A stretch of 64,000 nucleotides of DNA from Flagellimonas aquimarina (GTDB taxonomy: Bacteria > Bacteroidota > Bacteroidia > Flavobacteriales > Flavobacteriaceae), in the NCBI RefSeq assembly GCF_003149745.1, contig NZ_QGEG01000004.1:124001-188000 (forward strand), read 5' to 3'. Both the position numbers and the translations under genes were made by a program. Shown in pieces: positions 7,800-16,907 of this stretch (position 1 is its first letter; every line of letters begins with the position of its first letter). The notes under the pieces are model-generated. The model was given only the letters and a program-made list of their open reading frames with translations, searched no databases and was not told where the DNA came from.

Positions 7800-8393
7800 T
7801 TACCTTCGGTTGACTTTGGTAATTATCTTACTCATAAATTCTGGCGTAATGCCAATGTAACCTGCTAGATCTTTTTGAGTAATTCTATTAACGATGTTTG
7901 GATATTTTTTTTTGTACTCGATATATCTCTCCTCTGCGGTTAAAGAAAGACCTTGATTTGAGCGTCTTATATAACTAATTAAAGATCTTTGATATAGGTT
8001 ACGATAAAAACGTTCAAATTTTGGTATCTCTTGAAAAAGCAATTCATAATTTGCTCTTGAAATACCCAACAATTCTGAATCTTCTGTAGCCTTAATAAAA
8101 TAGCGTGTAGGTTCTTTAGTTATAAAGCTTGCCATATCACCAGTCCAATAATCCTCTATGGCAAACATGGATATATGAGGCGCCCCATCTTCATCTAAAG
8201 TATATACCTTTAAACAACCTTTGGTTATAAAATACTCATACTTGGTAACATCGCCTGCTTGCATTAAAAATGTCTTTTTTTTGACTTTTATTTCAGTAAG
8301 TAAGGAGAGGTATTTTTGCTGCTCCAGCTTGGTTAAATCAATAAACCTAGCAATGTTTTTGAGTATTAATGTATGTGATTCCTTATAGTTCAA
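7800..8393 (-). CDS. Crp/Fnr family transcriptional regulator
   Basis: The protein has 197 residues: a cyclic-nucleotide-binding beta-roll (about residues 30-120, with the family's TKYEYFITKGCLKVY and the DMASF turn) and a C-terminal winged HTH (about 145-197, recognition helix around QKDLAGYIGITPEFMSKI). It is the short Bacteroidota type, without the FNR iron-sulfur cysteines and without an obvious cAMP-binding RxS motif. As first gene of the operon it probably controls the four downstream genes. A 20-bp palindrome 69 nt upstream of its start is a candidate operator. Confidence 0.85.
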   Translation of the reverse strand: MNYKESHTLILKNIARFIDLTKLEQQKYLSLLTEIKVKKKTFLMQAGDVTKYEYFITKGCLKVYTLDEDGAPHISMFAIEDYWTGDMASFITKEPTRYFIKATEDSELLGISRANYELLFQEIPKFERFYRNLYQRSLISYIRRSNQGLSLTAEERYIEYKKKYPNIVNRITQKDLAGYIGITPEFMSKIITKVNRR

Positions 8394-8693
8394 TTCAGGT
8401 TTTGTTTGATTAAGTTGTCTATTTTATTAGGTATATTCGGTAATTATTGCCAACAACTGAGTATAGATCATATGATCTATATATCTTTTATATGTGGAAC
8501 TAAGTTAAGATAATTTCAAAGGGTTTTTTCGGGACAGTTTCAATCGTTTTATTGAACTTTCAACAGTCTCGGTTATGAACTCGGTGTGGAATTGTCCGCA
8601 GGATTATTCCGCTTAGAAATTAGCCGTTGATTAATACTTTTCTTGGTGAGGCACAAAACCAAAATGAATTATAGCCATTATTAGGTGCAGGCT
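8394..8693. other. Intergenic region with repeat half-site and palindrome, no gene seen
   Basis: The 300-nt gap holds TATTGCCAACAAC (8445-8457), an inverted copy of 5196-5208, and the palindrome at 8462-8481. The remainder is AT-rich and has no open frame of note; it resembles intergenic repeats I remember from flavobacterial genomes, but this is unchecked. Confidence 0.4.
8462..8481. promoter_or_regulatory. Perfect 20-bp palindrome upstream of the Crp gene
   Basis: TATAGATCATATGATCTATA is fully self-complementary and lies between the Crp gene start (8393) and the neighbouring hypothetical gene. It could be an operator for the dimeric regulator or part of the repeat element next to it. Confidence 0.4.
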
Positions 8694-9209
8694 TTATAGT
8701 TGGTTCTCTTTTAAATCTTTAGCTAAACTTGCAACTTTCAGTTTTTTATTCCGCTTCAAATATTCTAAATCTGATGAATTGTCAATCATTAATTGGCGAT
8801 TATAGTAATTTATATGCTCAAGAATTGCGAAGAGATTGGCTAACATTCCCCACAAAATCAAGTTTTCAGGTATAATTTTCCAGTCATTTAGATACAATTG
8901 AATTACAAATATTATTGGAACAAGACCAATTAATGCTAAATTTATTTTTTTAGAACTCCTGAAAATATTTAAGTTTTTCTCTTGATTGAAGGGTTTGTTT
9001 ATCAATCTGTGTAACTTTAATTTCCAATAGTGTTGACCTTGAATAAGTATTATTATACAAATTAAAATTCCATATATCAGAAAAAATATATCCGTAAATG
9101 AATTGTTAAGGATTAGATAAACTAGTATCCCCGGGAAAGTCACAAAAGCGTGAAATCTTTCCATAGGATAATAACTCTTTAACCTTTTAATCAGTTTTTG
9201 TTTACCCAT
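8694..9209 (-). CDS. Hypothetical membrane protein, 171 aa
   Basis: I recognise no family. Hydrophobic segments near residues 25-60 (two close together), 90-107 and 115-130 suggest four membrane spans. The N-terminus is basic and the C-terminal ~40 residues are charged and probably cytoplasmic. It stands alone, with repeat-like DNA on both sides (8445-8457 and GTAACGG at 9319-9325), which suggests an accessory gene. Confidence 0.5.
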   Translation of the reverse strand: MGKQKLIKRLKSYYPMERFHAFVTFPGILVYLILNNSFTDIFFLIYGILICIIILIQGQHYWKLKLHRLINKPFNQEKNLNIFRSSKKINLALIGLVPIIFVIQLYLNDWKIIPENLILWGMLANLFAILEHINYYNRQLMIDNSSDLEYLKRNKKLKVASLAKDLKENQL

Positions 9210-9335
9210 ATTAATTTACAGCTAGCACTTAACTTGTTTATATGGATGTATAATACATCGTTATACCGTCAAAAAGGAATAAAATCGATGTAATTAGTCA
9301 TTGTTTATTTGAACTCTCGTAACGGCTCATGTATA

Positions 9336-9539
9336 TTATGCAGGATACGGGGCAAGCATATTGACACACACATAATTAGCAGAATTAATTCTGTTATATT
9401 CTTTTAAAATTTTTATCAATCTATCTTCAGGGCATTCATACATTTTATTCTCATATGCTCCAGTCATAGTTTCAGATGCAATCAATGCATTAATTATTGT
9501 TTCTTCAGTTGCAAGTGCTGTCGCTTTGTAACTAAGCCG
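9336..9539 (-). pseudogene. Remnant of a small coding region
   Basis: On the minus strand about 67 codons are open, ending in TAA at 9336-9338. The composition looks coding (…TEETIINALIASETMTG…, …CPEDRLIKILKEYNRINS…), but there is no start codon near the beginning and the frame is interrupted upstream by TGA. The family is unknown. It lies in an otherwise empty 350-nt gap. Confidence 0.35.
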
Positions 9540-9560
9540 TCATTCAGTTTCTTCCTATGT

Positions 9561-9752
9561 TCAATTACTTTCTTTTATTCCGAAATTCTTTAGAATATCT
9601 TCTAAAAGACACCATTTGGTAAAAGCGGACTGTAACAGGTTGGCACCAACAAATGTTGTAAACCATAACCAGTTGATGTTTACATACATGGCCAACAGCA
9701 AACTAATCAATATGAATGAACCGGCAACGGCCCTAACTATCCTATTTTTCAT
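9561..9752 (-). CDS. DUF2892 family small membrane protein
   Basis: The 63-residue protein has two hydrophobic segments and the DUF2892 pattern: an N-terminal RIVRAVAGSFILIS, then NWLWFTTFVGANLLQSAFTKWC near the second span. In other bacteria this domain is found alone or fused to rhodanese (YgaP). It is the last gene of the RND efflux operon, 10 nt after the PII-like gene. Role unknown; a thiol or metal link is a guess from the family. Confidence 0.8.
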   Translation of the reverse strand: MKNRIVRAVAGSFILISLLLAMYVNINWLWFTTFVGANLLQSAFTKWCLLEDILKNFGIKESN

Positions 9753-9762
9753 AATTGCAATT

Positions 9763-10068
9763 TTAAATATACTTTTCTATGGGAACCACAATCGCTTTTA
9801 TGGGATTATTTGTTTCCAGATTTGTATTGAACTCCTTGATCAATTCAAAGAGCGTATCAATATTTTCGTCTTTGGTAAAAGAGAAGAACATATTGGACTC
9901 CACGCCTCCTTTTTCACTTGGAAACCAACTTGACGAGCGTATGATGGTTGAAGGGTTCTTGTAGCCATCGATATCGGAACCGCTAAAGCTCTCGATGTTC
10001 GCTTTTGTGAACAGCTCCAAAATTTCGTGTTCAAATTCTTCCACAAGTGTCACTATTAGTAGTTTCAT
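9763..10068 (-). CDS. PII-like small protein in the RND efflux operon
   Basis: This is a cytosolic protein of about 101 residues. It starts with a beta strand (MKLLIVTLVEEF), then a helix, a variable loop rich in Ser/Gly (about 30-60), a second strand/helix unit (FFSFTKDENIDTLFELIKEFN) and a C-terminal strand (IKAIVVPIEKYI). This ferredoxin-like order is that of PII/CutA-type trimers. DUF3240 proteins, also PII-like, occur beside metal RND pumps in proteobacteria, so a sensor or regulator of the pump is plausible. The ATG at 10066-10068 is preferred; a TTG at 10084-10086 would add six residues and overlap the pump stop codon. Confidence 0.55.
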   Translation of the reverse strand: MKLLIVTLVEEFEHEILELFTKANIESFSGSDIDGYKNPSTIIRSSSWFPSEKGGVESNMFFSFTKDENIDTLFELIKEFNTNLETNNPIKAIVVPIEKYI

Positions 10069-10082
10069 CTTTTTATTGTTTT

Positions 10083-13000
10083 TCAATTTTTACCGCTACT
10101 GTCCATCTTATGTTTTCCATTCTGATTGGCCTTACTATTTTCCAATTCTTCTGGATACTTCTTTCGTTCAATCATGAAATACACCAAGGGCACTACCAAT
10201 AAGGTCAAAACCGTGGAAACAATGGTCCCGCCCATCAGTGAGATGGCCAAACCTTGGAAAATAGGGTCGAACAGAATCACGAAAGCACCAATGACGACTG
10301 TACCTGCGGTCAATAGGATTGGGGTGGTACGGACTGCTCCCGCTTCAATAACCGCTTTTTTCAAAGGAATCCCCTCTGCCAAGCGCAGGTTGATAAAATC
10401 GATTAGCAGCACCGAATTCCGGACCATGATGCCCGCCAAGGCAATCATGCCGATAAAAGATGTTGCTGTAAAAAATGCACCGAGCATCCAGTGCCCTAGT
10501 ACAATGCCGATCAAGGAAAGGGGAATGGCCACCATCATCACGATTGGAGCCTTGAAATTTTGGAACCACCCCACAATCAAGATATAAATGATGATAATGA
10601 CCCCTAAAAAGGCCAAGCCTAAATCACGGAACACTTCCAAGGTAATCTGCCATTCACCGTCCCATTTTATAGTAAAATTGTCCTCAAAATCAGGTTGTTT
10701 TATGTAGAGTTCATCAATGGAATAGCCCTGGGGCAACTCCATCTCCGCAAGCTTATCGGTCATACCTAGAATGGCATAGACCGGACTCTCCAGTTCCCCG
10801 GCCATATCTGCGAGCACGTAGACCACCCTTTTCTGGTTCTTTCTATAAATACTTTTCGCCTTAACGGTTTCCTGGATATCGACGAGGTCACCAATGGCCA
10901 TCATGGTACCTTGATTTGATTTCAGTTTCAATTGGGAAATATCGGATAGTGTCGATTTTTCCTTTTCTTCCAATGCCAAAATCAGTCCAATCTGGTCGGC
11001 AGCGTTTTCGTCATATAAATTGGTAACTGCTTTTTCGGAAAGGGCCATGTTCATTGTTTGGACAATCTGTTGGGGAACCACACCATACAACATGGCCTTT
11101 TCCTTATCAACAACAAATTCATATTCGTTTTGGTCGGCTTCTACCATCCAATCCACATCCACCACATCGCTGGTGTTTTTAAGAATGTTCCGTACCTGAT
11201 CGGCAATATCCATTTGCATATCGTAATCAGGGCCGTAAATCTCTCCAACTATAGTGGACAATACCGGGGGGCCAGGCGGCACCTCCACAATTTTAACATT
11301 GGCATCATAACTTTTTCCAATACGTTGAATTTCTTCTCGCATGGAACTGGCAATACCATGACTCTGGGCACTACGTTCTTTTTTGTCGATGAGATTTACT
11401 TGAATGTCCGCCATATTGCTTCCTGCCCGAATATCGTAATGTCGGACCAGCCCGTTAAAGGTAATTGGAGCCGCAGTACCCACATAGGTTTGATAGTTTA
11501 CGACCTCCGGTCGTGTACGAAGGTATTGGGCTATCTCTTGGGCAACTACACCCGTACGCTCTAAGGTTGTGCCTTCGGGCATGTCGATGACCACCTGAAA
11601 TTCATTCTTATTGTCAAAGGGCAACATTTTTACGGCCACGGTCTTGGTAAAGAAAAGAACTACCGAACCGATCAGCAATACAAATGTGATCCCCAAAAAC
11701 AACCATCGTCTTTTTTTGTTTTCTACAAGGGGGCTTTCGAGCCTATCGTACATTTTGTAGATAAAGCTGTCCTCCAATTTCTTTTCTTTCCTTTTGGTTG
11801 TTTTTTTGCCTTTTTCTCTGAGAAGTACGTATCCTAGATAGGGAGTAATTGTCAAGGCCACAAAAAGAGAAAATATCATGGCTATGGAGGCACCGATGGG
11901 CATGGGTGACATATAAGGGCCCATCAGTCCGGAAACGAAGGCCATCGGTAGAACGGATGCAATGACAGTAAAAGTAGCCAAAATGGTAGGGTTTCCCACC
12001 TCGTTGATGGCATACAATGCCGCTTGTTTGAACGGCAGCCGTTTCATTTTAAAATGCCGGTGCATGTTCTCGGCTATGATAATGGAATCGTCAACTACGA
12101 TACCCGTAACAAAGACCAAGGCAAAAAGTGTAATCCTGTTCAGGGTGTAGTCCAACATGTAGTAGCTCAACAGTGTAAGGGCGAAGGTGATGGGGACCGA
12201 TAAAAAGACTACCAGTCCACCACGCCACCCCATGGCCAGCATCACCACAAAGGTTACGGCAATAATCGCCCCGATCAAGTGCATCAAAAGTTCTGAGACT
12301 TTGTGTGACGCCGTTTCACCATAATTTCGGGTAACTTCTACATGTACGTCATTGGGAATCAGGGTTTCTTTCAAATGTTCTACCTTCTCTAAAGCGATGT
12401 CAGCAATCTTCATGGCATCGGCACCTTTGCGTTTGGCCACTGAAATAGTGACAGCAGGGTATTCAGATGAATGGGAGGTTGCCTTTGCGCTCCCTTGACC
12501 AAATCCCAGGGACACATAATTTTTTGGTACTTCGGGTCCATCTTGGATATTCGCAATCTGTTTCAGATAAATGGGTCGGTTCCGTTGAACCCCTACCACT
12601 AAATTTTCAACGTCGGCAATGGTCTCCAGAAACCTCCCCGTAGTCACCGTGAACTCCTTGTCGTTGTTATCAAAAGTGCCTCCGCTAAGCTGTTGATTGT
12701 TGGCCTTGATCATCTCTGCTACGGATATAAAATCCAACCCGCTTTCCGCCATTTTATCTTTGTCCAGAACCACGCGAAGTTGTCGGTTTCGCCCACCTAC
12801 TTTTTTGATTGCCGATACGTCATTTATTTTTTTGATTTCGTCGGTAAGCTCATTCGCAATCTGTTTCAATTGGTAATCATCATAACTCTCGCTCCACAAG
12901 GTAAGCCCCAACACGGGTACGTCATCGATGGCTCGAGTCTTTACCAACGGAAAGGTTACGCCTTGCGGCATAATATCCATGTGCTTGTTGATTTCATTGT

Positions 13001-13340
13001 ACAACTTAACAAATGAACGTTCAATATCTTCACCCACGTAAAATTGTACAATGACCATGGCCTGTTCCTGCATAGAGGTGGAGTACACGTATTCAATTCC
13101 CTTGATGTTGGAGATTAGTTTTTCCAAGGGTTTTACCACCCTGTTTTCCACTTCTGTAGGACTTGCACCAGGATATCCTACGAAAATGTCGGCTATGGGA
13201 ACATCAATTTGGGGCTCTTCTTCCCGAGGTATCAAAAACGAGCTATAGACCCCGATGACCATAAAGACAATCATTAGCAACACAGTCAATTTAGAACCTA
13301 TAAATGCTTTGGCTATCTTACCTGCTAATCCTTCTTTCAT
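10083..13340 (-). CDS. RND efflux transporter permease (AcrB/CzcA type)
   Basis: This inner-membrane proton-driven pump of 1085 residues spans the normal RND layout: TM1 (about 16-35), a periplasmic porter domain beginning REEEPQIDVPIADIFVGYPGASP, a TM2-6 block with the proton-relay pair in GIVVDDSIIIAEN, a second porter half, and TM8-12 at the C-terminus. The start at 13340 (MKEGLAGKIAKAF) is chosen because the preceding 29 residues are not family-like and run into the MFP gene's 3' region. It belongs to the MFP-TolC operon on the minus strand. The substrate (drugs, hydrophobic compounds or metals) cannot be told from sequence. Confidence 0.93.
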   Translation of the reverse strand: MKEGLAGKIAKAFIGSKLTVLLMIVFMVIGVYSSFLIPREEEPQIDVPIADIFVGYPGASPTEVENRVVKPLEKLISNIKGIEYVYSTSMQEQAMVIVQFYVGEDIERSFVKLYNEINKHMDIMPQGVTFPLVKTRAIDDVPVLGLTLWSESYDDYQLKQIANELTDEIKKINDVSAIKKVGGRNRQLRVVLDKDKMAESGLDFISVAEMIKANNQQLSGGTFDNNDKEFTVTTGRFLETIADVENLVVGVQRNRPIYLKQIANIQDGPEVPKNYVSLGFGQGSAKATSHSSEYPAVTISVAKRKGADAMKIADIALEKVEHLKETLIPNDVHVEVTRNYGETASHKVSELLMHLIGAIIAVTFVVMLAMGWRGGLVVFLSVPITFALTLLSYYMLDYTLNRITLFALVFVTGIVVDDSIIIAENMHRHFKMKRLPFKQAALYAINEVGNPTILATFTVIASVLPMAFVSGLMGPYMSPMPIGASIAMIFSLFVALTITPYLGYVLLREKGKKTTKRKEKKLEDSFIYKMYDRLESPLVENKKRRWLFLGITFVLLIGSVVLFFTKTVAVKMLPFDNKNEFQVVIDMPEGTTLERTGVVAQEIAQYLRTRPEVVNYQTYVGTAAPITFNGLVRHYDIRAGSNMADIQVNLIDKKERSAQSHGIASSMREEIQRIGKSYDANVKIVEVPPGPPVLSTIVGEIYGPDYDMQMDIADQVRNILKNTSDVVDVDWMVEADQNEYEFVVDKEKAMLYGVVPQQIVQTMNMALSEKAVTNLYDENAADQIGLILALEEKEKSTLSDISQLKLKSNQGTMMAIGDLVDIQETVKAKSIYRKNQKRVVYVLADMAGELESPVYAILGMTDKLAEMELPQGYSIDELYIKQPDFEDNFTIKWDGEWQITLEVFRDLGLAFLGVIIIIYILIVGWFQNFKAPIVMMVAIPLSLIGIVLGHWMLGAFFTATSFIGMIALAGIMVRNSVLLIDFINLRLAEGIPLKKAVIEAGAVRTTPILLTAGTVVIGAFVILFDPIFQGLAISLMGGTIVSTVLTLLVVPLVYFMIERKKYPEELENSKANQNGKHKMDSSGKN

Positions 13341-13377
13341 TTTATATTTTTTTGGTTTTCCCTTGCATGGCTGCTTT

Positions 13378-14454
13378 TTACTGAATCGAAATTTTGGCCC
13401 CATTGTATAGTTTGCCCTGGGCGTCAACTATGTACTTCTCATTGGTGGATAGCCCAGACAATACTTCCACGGAATCCTTATAAGTCTGTCCCAAGCGTAA
13501 CCAACGCAACAATGCTGTATTGCTTTGGCTCACGGTATAAATTCCCGAAAGCTGACCTTTGGTTACCAAGGCCTCCTTGGGAATAAAGATGGTGCTGGAA
13601 GCGGACTTTTCCTCCACAGGAAATTGCACCGTGGCGAACATTCCCGATAGAATCTCCGTGTCATCCTTTTCCAATACTACTTTGACCAAGTATTGTCCTC
13701 CGGTATTTTTGGACGAGGAGCTGACTTCAGTTACTTTTCCTTTCACCGTTTTGTCCATGGATTTTAATACTACGGTCGCTTTGGCATTTATTTTTATTCG
13801 AAGGATTTCAGATTCGGGGACCATGGCCAATACTTGAAAATTTCCTGGTGCCTCCACTTCTAGCAATGGCATTCCGGGATTGGCCATATCACCTTGCTTA
13901 ATGAACTTATTGGTCACCACCCCATTGAAGGGAGCCCTGATATTGGCATAAGAAAGCTGCGCATTTACCTCGTTCTTCATCTGCTTGGCCACTTCCAACC
14001 GAGCTTTGGCCATGTTGTAATTTGCGGTAATGTCGTCGAGTTCCTTTTGGGATGCACTATTTTCTTCAAAAAGATTGGAGTATCTGATGAAGTCCTTTTC
14101 GGCAATGGAAAAAGCAGCGTTCGCTTCGGTAATGCCAGCATTAGCTTGTGCCAGCTTGGCGTCAATATCCGAATTGTTGATTCGCAACAACAACTGACCC
14201 TTTTGCACCTTTTCCCCCACGTGCACATGGACCTTATCTACATACCCCATTATGCGAGTACTTAGATTGGAACTGTGTACCGCTTCAACCTTACCACTTA
14301 TGGATAGTAAGGGATTGCTGCTTTCTTCTTTTACGGTATTCACTTTTACTTCAATTGCTGGTGAATTGTCAGCTACTGCTTTTTTGTCTTTGTTACCACA
14401 GCTTGCCATAACGAACATTGCTGTTAACAATCCTAATATTGTTCTATTTTTCAT
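13378..14454 (-). CDS. RND periplasmic adaptor (membrane fusion) lipoprotein
   Basis: The 358-residue lipoprotein (lipobox MASC, Cys about 19) has the MFP order: N-terminal beta-barrel start, a lipoyl half-motif (GYVDKVHVHVGEKVQKGQLLLRI), a long alpha-helical hairpin (about 95-165), the second lipoyl half (IRAPFNGVVTNKFIKQGDMANPG) and a barrel/MP domain. It links the pump to the outer-membrane channel. It lies 11 nt from tolC upstream and 37 nt from the pump gene downstream. Confidence 0.92.
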   Translation of the reverse strand: MKNRTILGLLTAMFVMASCGNKDKKAVADNSPAIEVKVNTVKEESSNPLLSISGKVEAVHSSNLSTRIMGYVDKVHVHVGEKVQKGQLLLRINNSDIDAKLAQANAGITEANAAFSIAEKDFIRYSNLFEENSASQKELDDITANYNMAKARLEVAKQMKNEVNAQLSYANIRAPFNGVVTNKFIKQGDMANPGMPLLEVEAPGNFQVLAMVPESEILRIKINAKATVVLKSMDKTVKGKVTEVSSSSKNTGGQYLVKVVLEKDDTEILSGMFATVQFPVEEKSASSTIFIPKEALVTKGQLSGIYTVSQSNTALLRWLRLGQTYKDSVEVLSGLSTNEKYIVDAQGKLYNGAKISIQ

Positions 14455-14464
14455 GTTGCTTTGT

Positions 14465-15778
14465 CTATTTTATCTGTCCTTTACTTAAAAACTGAACATA
14501 CGCCAATGCATAATTATGATTGAAAATCATGGTGTAATATTCCAATTGTTTTTGAGCGTATTGGGTTTCGGCGAATAAGAGGTCCGTTGTCTTTTCCAAT
14601 CCTTGTTCAAAACGGTTTGTACGTATCCGCAACGATTCTTGGGATTGTTCCATAGCCAGTTTTGCGAGTAGCAGATTGTTTTTCGCATCCTCCAACATTC
14701 GTTTGGCCCTATTGAGTTCTACTTGGTTTTCCGCTTTGTATTGATGTAGTTTTAGCCTCGATTTTTCGTATTCAGCCTTGCTTTTTTTTGCTTTTCCAAA
14801 GCGTTTGCTACCCTCAAAGAGGTTCCATTTCAGTTCTGCACCAAATAAATAGCCATCGGTATCCCCTTGAAAAATTTCATCATCATGAAGTTCGTAGGTG
14901 CCAAAGGCATTCAATCGGGGTAGAAAACTCATTCTATCTGCCCGGTATACTTGATGATAGGCCTTGCTCTTCAATTCCATGGCCTTGATGTCTGCTCGGT
15001 CCTCTGGTACATTATCTGGGGACACGGCACCGCTGTCAACATTCAATGAATCTGATGGCTGTAAAACAGGATAACTGGAATCATCCATCAAAACCGACAA
15101 ATAATTTGAGACGTTCTGAATATTGCTTCTGGCATACTGCAATTGATTCTGGATTTCTGTAGCCCTAACCTCCACTGCCAATACATCCGATTTTTGCAAA
15201 TACCCCTGGCTAAAATTGTTCTCCGCAATGCGTTTGTTTTCCAAAGCAGACTCTTTGGCCTTTTCCAATACTTCAACGGTCTTGTAGGCCAGTTGTAGTT
15301 GCATATAGGCCTTGTCTACCTCCAGATCTATAAATTCCTGGGTGCGCACTGATTGGAGCTCTATAGCGTTCAATTTGGACTTGGCCGCTTTTCTTTGGTA
15401 AAGGCCGTCCAAATTCAACAGAGGCTGTTGTACTTCTATACGAGTGGCATAATCTTCAATTTGGGATGGGTTGTTCAATAGATTGGGGTTGAAATCCTCC
15501 TGGGTCAGGATGCCCTGGTTAAGCTTTGAACCGAATGCCATCAATGGATTGGTGGTCGCAATAGCTGTATGGGATATCCCTACATTGGGGAAAAGCACTG
15601 CATTGGTCTGATCAAAATCACCCTTTGCCATTAAAACATCTTGTTTGGACATTTGAATGGTATTGTTATTTTTCCTGACCCTTGTAAGAACCTCTTCCTT
15701 TGTAATAAAAAGGATTTCTTGTGCCCCAAGACCTAGGGAAAAAAATAATACGAGAAGTAAGAGTATTTTATTTATCAT
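14465..15778 (-). CDS. TolC family outer-membrane efflux protein
   Basis: After a signal peptide (cleavage near LGAQ), the 438-residue protein has the two OEP repeats, long coiled-coil helices and the family's C-terminal FEQGLEKTTDLLFAETQYAQKQLEYY. It forms the outer-membrane duct for the RND pump. The ATG at 15778 is preferred; a TTG five codons earlier is possible. It is the first gene of the five-gene efflux operon. Confidence 0.92.
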   Translation of the reverse strand: MINKILLLLVLFFSLGLGAQEILFITKEEVLTRVRKNNNTIQMSKQDVLMAKGDFDQTNAVLFPNVGISHTAIATTNPLMAFGSKLNQGILTQEDFNPNLLNNPSQIEDYATRIEVQQPLLNLDGLYQRKAAKSKLNAIELQSVRTQEFIDLEVDKAYMQLQLAYKTVEVLEKAKESALENKRIAENNFSQGYLQKSDVLAVEVRATEIQNQLQYARSNIQNVSNYLSVLMDDSSYPVLQPSDSLNVDSGAVSPDNVPEDRADIKAMELKSKAYHQVYRADRMSFLPRLNAFGTYELHDDEIFQGDTDGYLFGAELKWNLFEGSKRFGKAKKSKAEYEKSRLKLHQYKAENQVELNRAKRMLEDAKNNLLLAKLAMEQSQESLRIRTNRFEQGLEKTTDLLFAETQYAQKQLEYYTMIFNHNYALAYVQFLSKGQIK

Positions 15779-15906
15779 GGGTTCCTTAATCAATGTTCAT
15801 TTTGTACTGCGCAAAATTAGAGGCTTGTAAGGCTCGTGTCAGTAACAATGGTTACCCTGCCCAAGCTCCTATAATCTATAAACTTCAAGTGGAAGAAGCG
15901 ATGGGG

Positions 15907-16812
15907 TTACTGCTCCCTCTTTTTGGTGTTGAACCAATAACTTATTCCAGCCGAGAAATAGAAAACACTTTCTAGATCCTCGGTTATCACTGAATCTTCA
16001 GTGGTAATCGTGGCGCTGCTCTGTGGTAGGGCCAATGTAGGTGCAAAAGAAAAAATGAACTGTTTGTGATGGTATTGAACCGGAAGACTCAGTTCCACAT
16101 TCAAGATGTTGAACTCAGAAGCTTCCTCAATCTCCACCATGGTGGCGGCCGTATTTGTGCCCCCGGTACCTTGACCTTGTCCCTGGCCCTTTCGGTTGCC
16201 AAGGCGGCTTGTTAGATAATACTCCTGATAGAAATATTGTGATCCACCATAAATGGAGATTGTTGGATCGATTAAAAAGTTCTGGTCATTGCTGTAAAAA
16301 ATACGGTCAAGCATCAATCCTGTAAAAATATCTGCAGAACTACCATCGTTAAAGTAGGTACTGGCCATCAATGATATTTCCAACACCTTGAAGTTATAAC
16401 TCAAGAAGCCCGAAATATCGGCGATAATCTCTGATTGCACATTATAGCTGTCCTCATTAAAGAAATAGGCCGTCCCTGAAATTCCCCCACCGAGTTTTTC
16501 ACCTTGTGTCAGGTAACCCAAATTTGCCAAAACCAAGTCCACACGATTTTCTTCGGAGCCAACCAAATAGGAAGCTGAAGCATCGACAAAAAAACCAGAC
16601 TTGTCGTAATATCCTATGGAAGGAAAAATATAGGGAGCTGCAATGGAATCACGCCTGCCCATAAAAATGGCATCGTTGATATAGCTGACATCTGTCAAGA
16701 TGTAGGACTCCCCATTGTTTGAGATTTCTTCCGCGGATTTCTTGCTGTTCTGAGCCAACATGAATGTAGGCAGAATGAATAAATGGAAAAAGAAAATGAA
16801 CCAAACTTTCAT
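15907..16812 (-). CDS. Predicted outer-membrane beta-barrel protein, 301 aa
   Basis: The signal peptide (cleavage near FMLAQ) is followed by repeated amphipathic strands and turns, typical of a flavobacterial outer-membrane barrel. A Gly/Gln-rich stretch (GQGQGQGTGGT, about residues 210-220) probably forms an external loop. No named family is recognised. It lies 95 nt downstream of the DUF6799-like gene on the same strand and 128 nt upstream of tolC, so it may belong to either transcript. Confidence 0.6.
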   Translation of the reverse strand: MKVWFIFFFHLFILPTFMLAQNSKKSAEEISNNGESYILTDVSYINDAIFMGRRDSIAAPYIFPSIGYYDKSGFFVDASASYLVGSEENRVDLVLANLGYLTQGEKLGGGISGTAYFFNEDSYNVQSEIIADISGFLSYNFKVLEISLMASTYFNDGSSADIFTGLMLDRIFYSNDQNFLIDPTISIYGGSQYFYQEYYLTSRLGNRKGQGQGQGTGGTNTAATMVEIEEASEFNILNVELSLPVQYHHKQFIFSFAPTLALPQSSATITTEDSVITEDLESVFYFSAGISYWFNTKKREQ

Positions 16813-16907
16813 GATGAAGATTTTAAAGTTATCACGGAACGGGAATGCCCGGGAAGAAAACCCACCTCAAGTTCCGTTTTTACATTCTGGGCATTCCTTT
16901 TAAAAAC

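Noticed and set aside
12693..13016. Opposite-strand open frames within the RND pump, SusC and other long genes
   Set aside because: They are shadows of strongly supported genes, with no domain, start context or conservation argument of their own.
13341..13427. N-terminal extension of the RND pump (start at 13427)
   Set aside because: The 29 extra residues are non-family and overlap the MFP gene's 3' end; RND proteins begin just before TM1.
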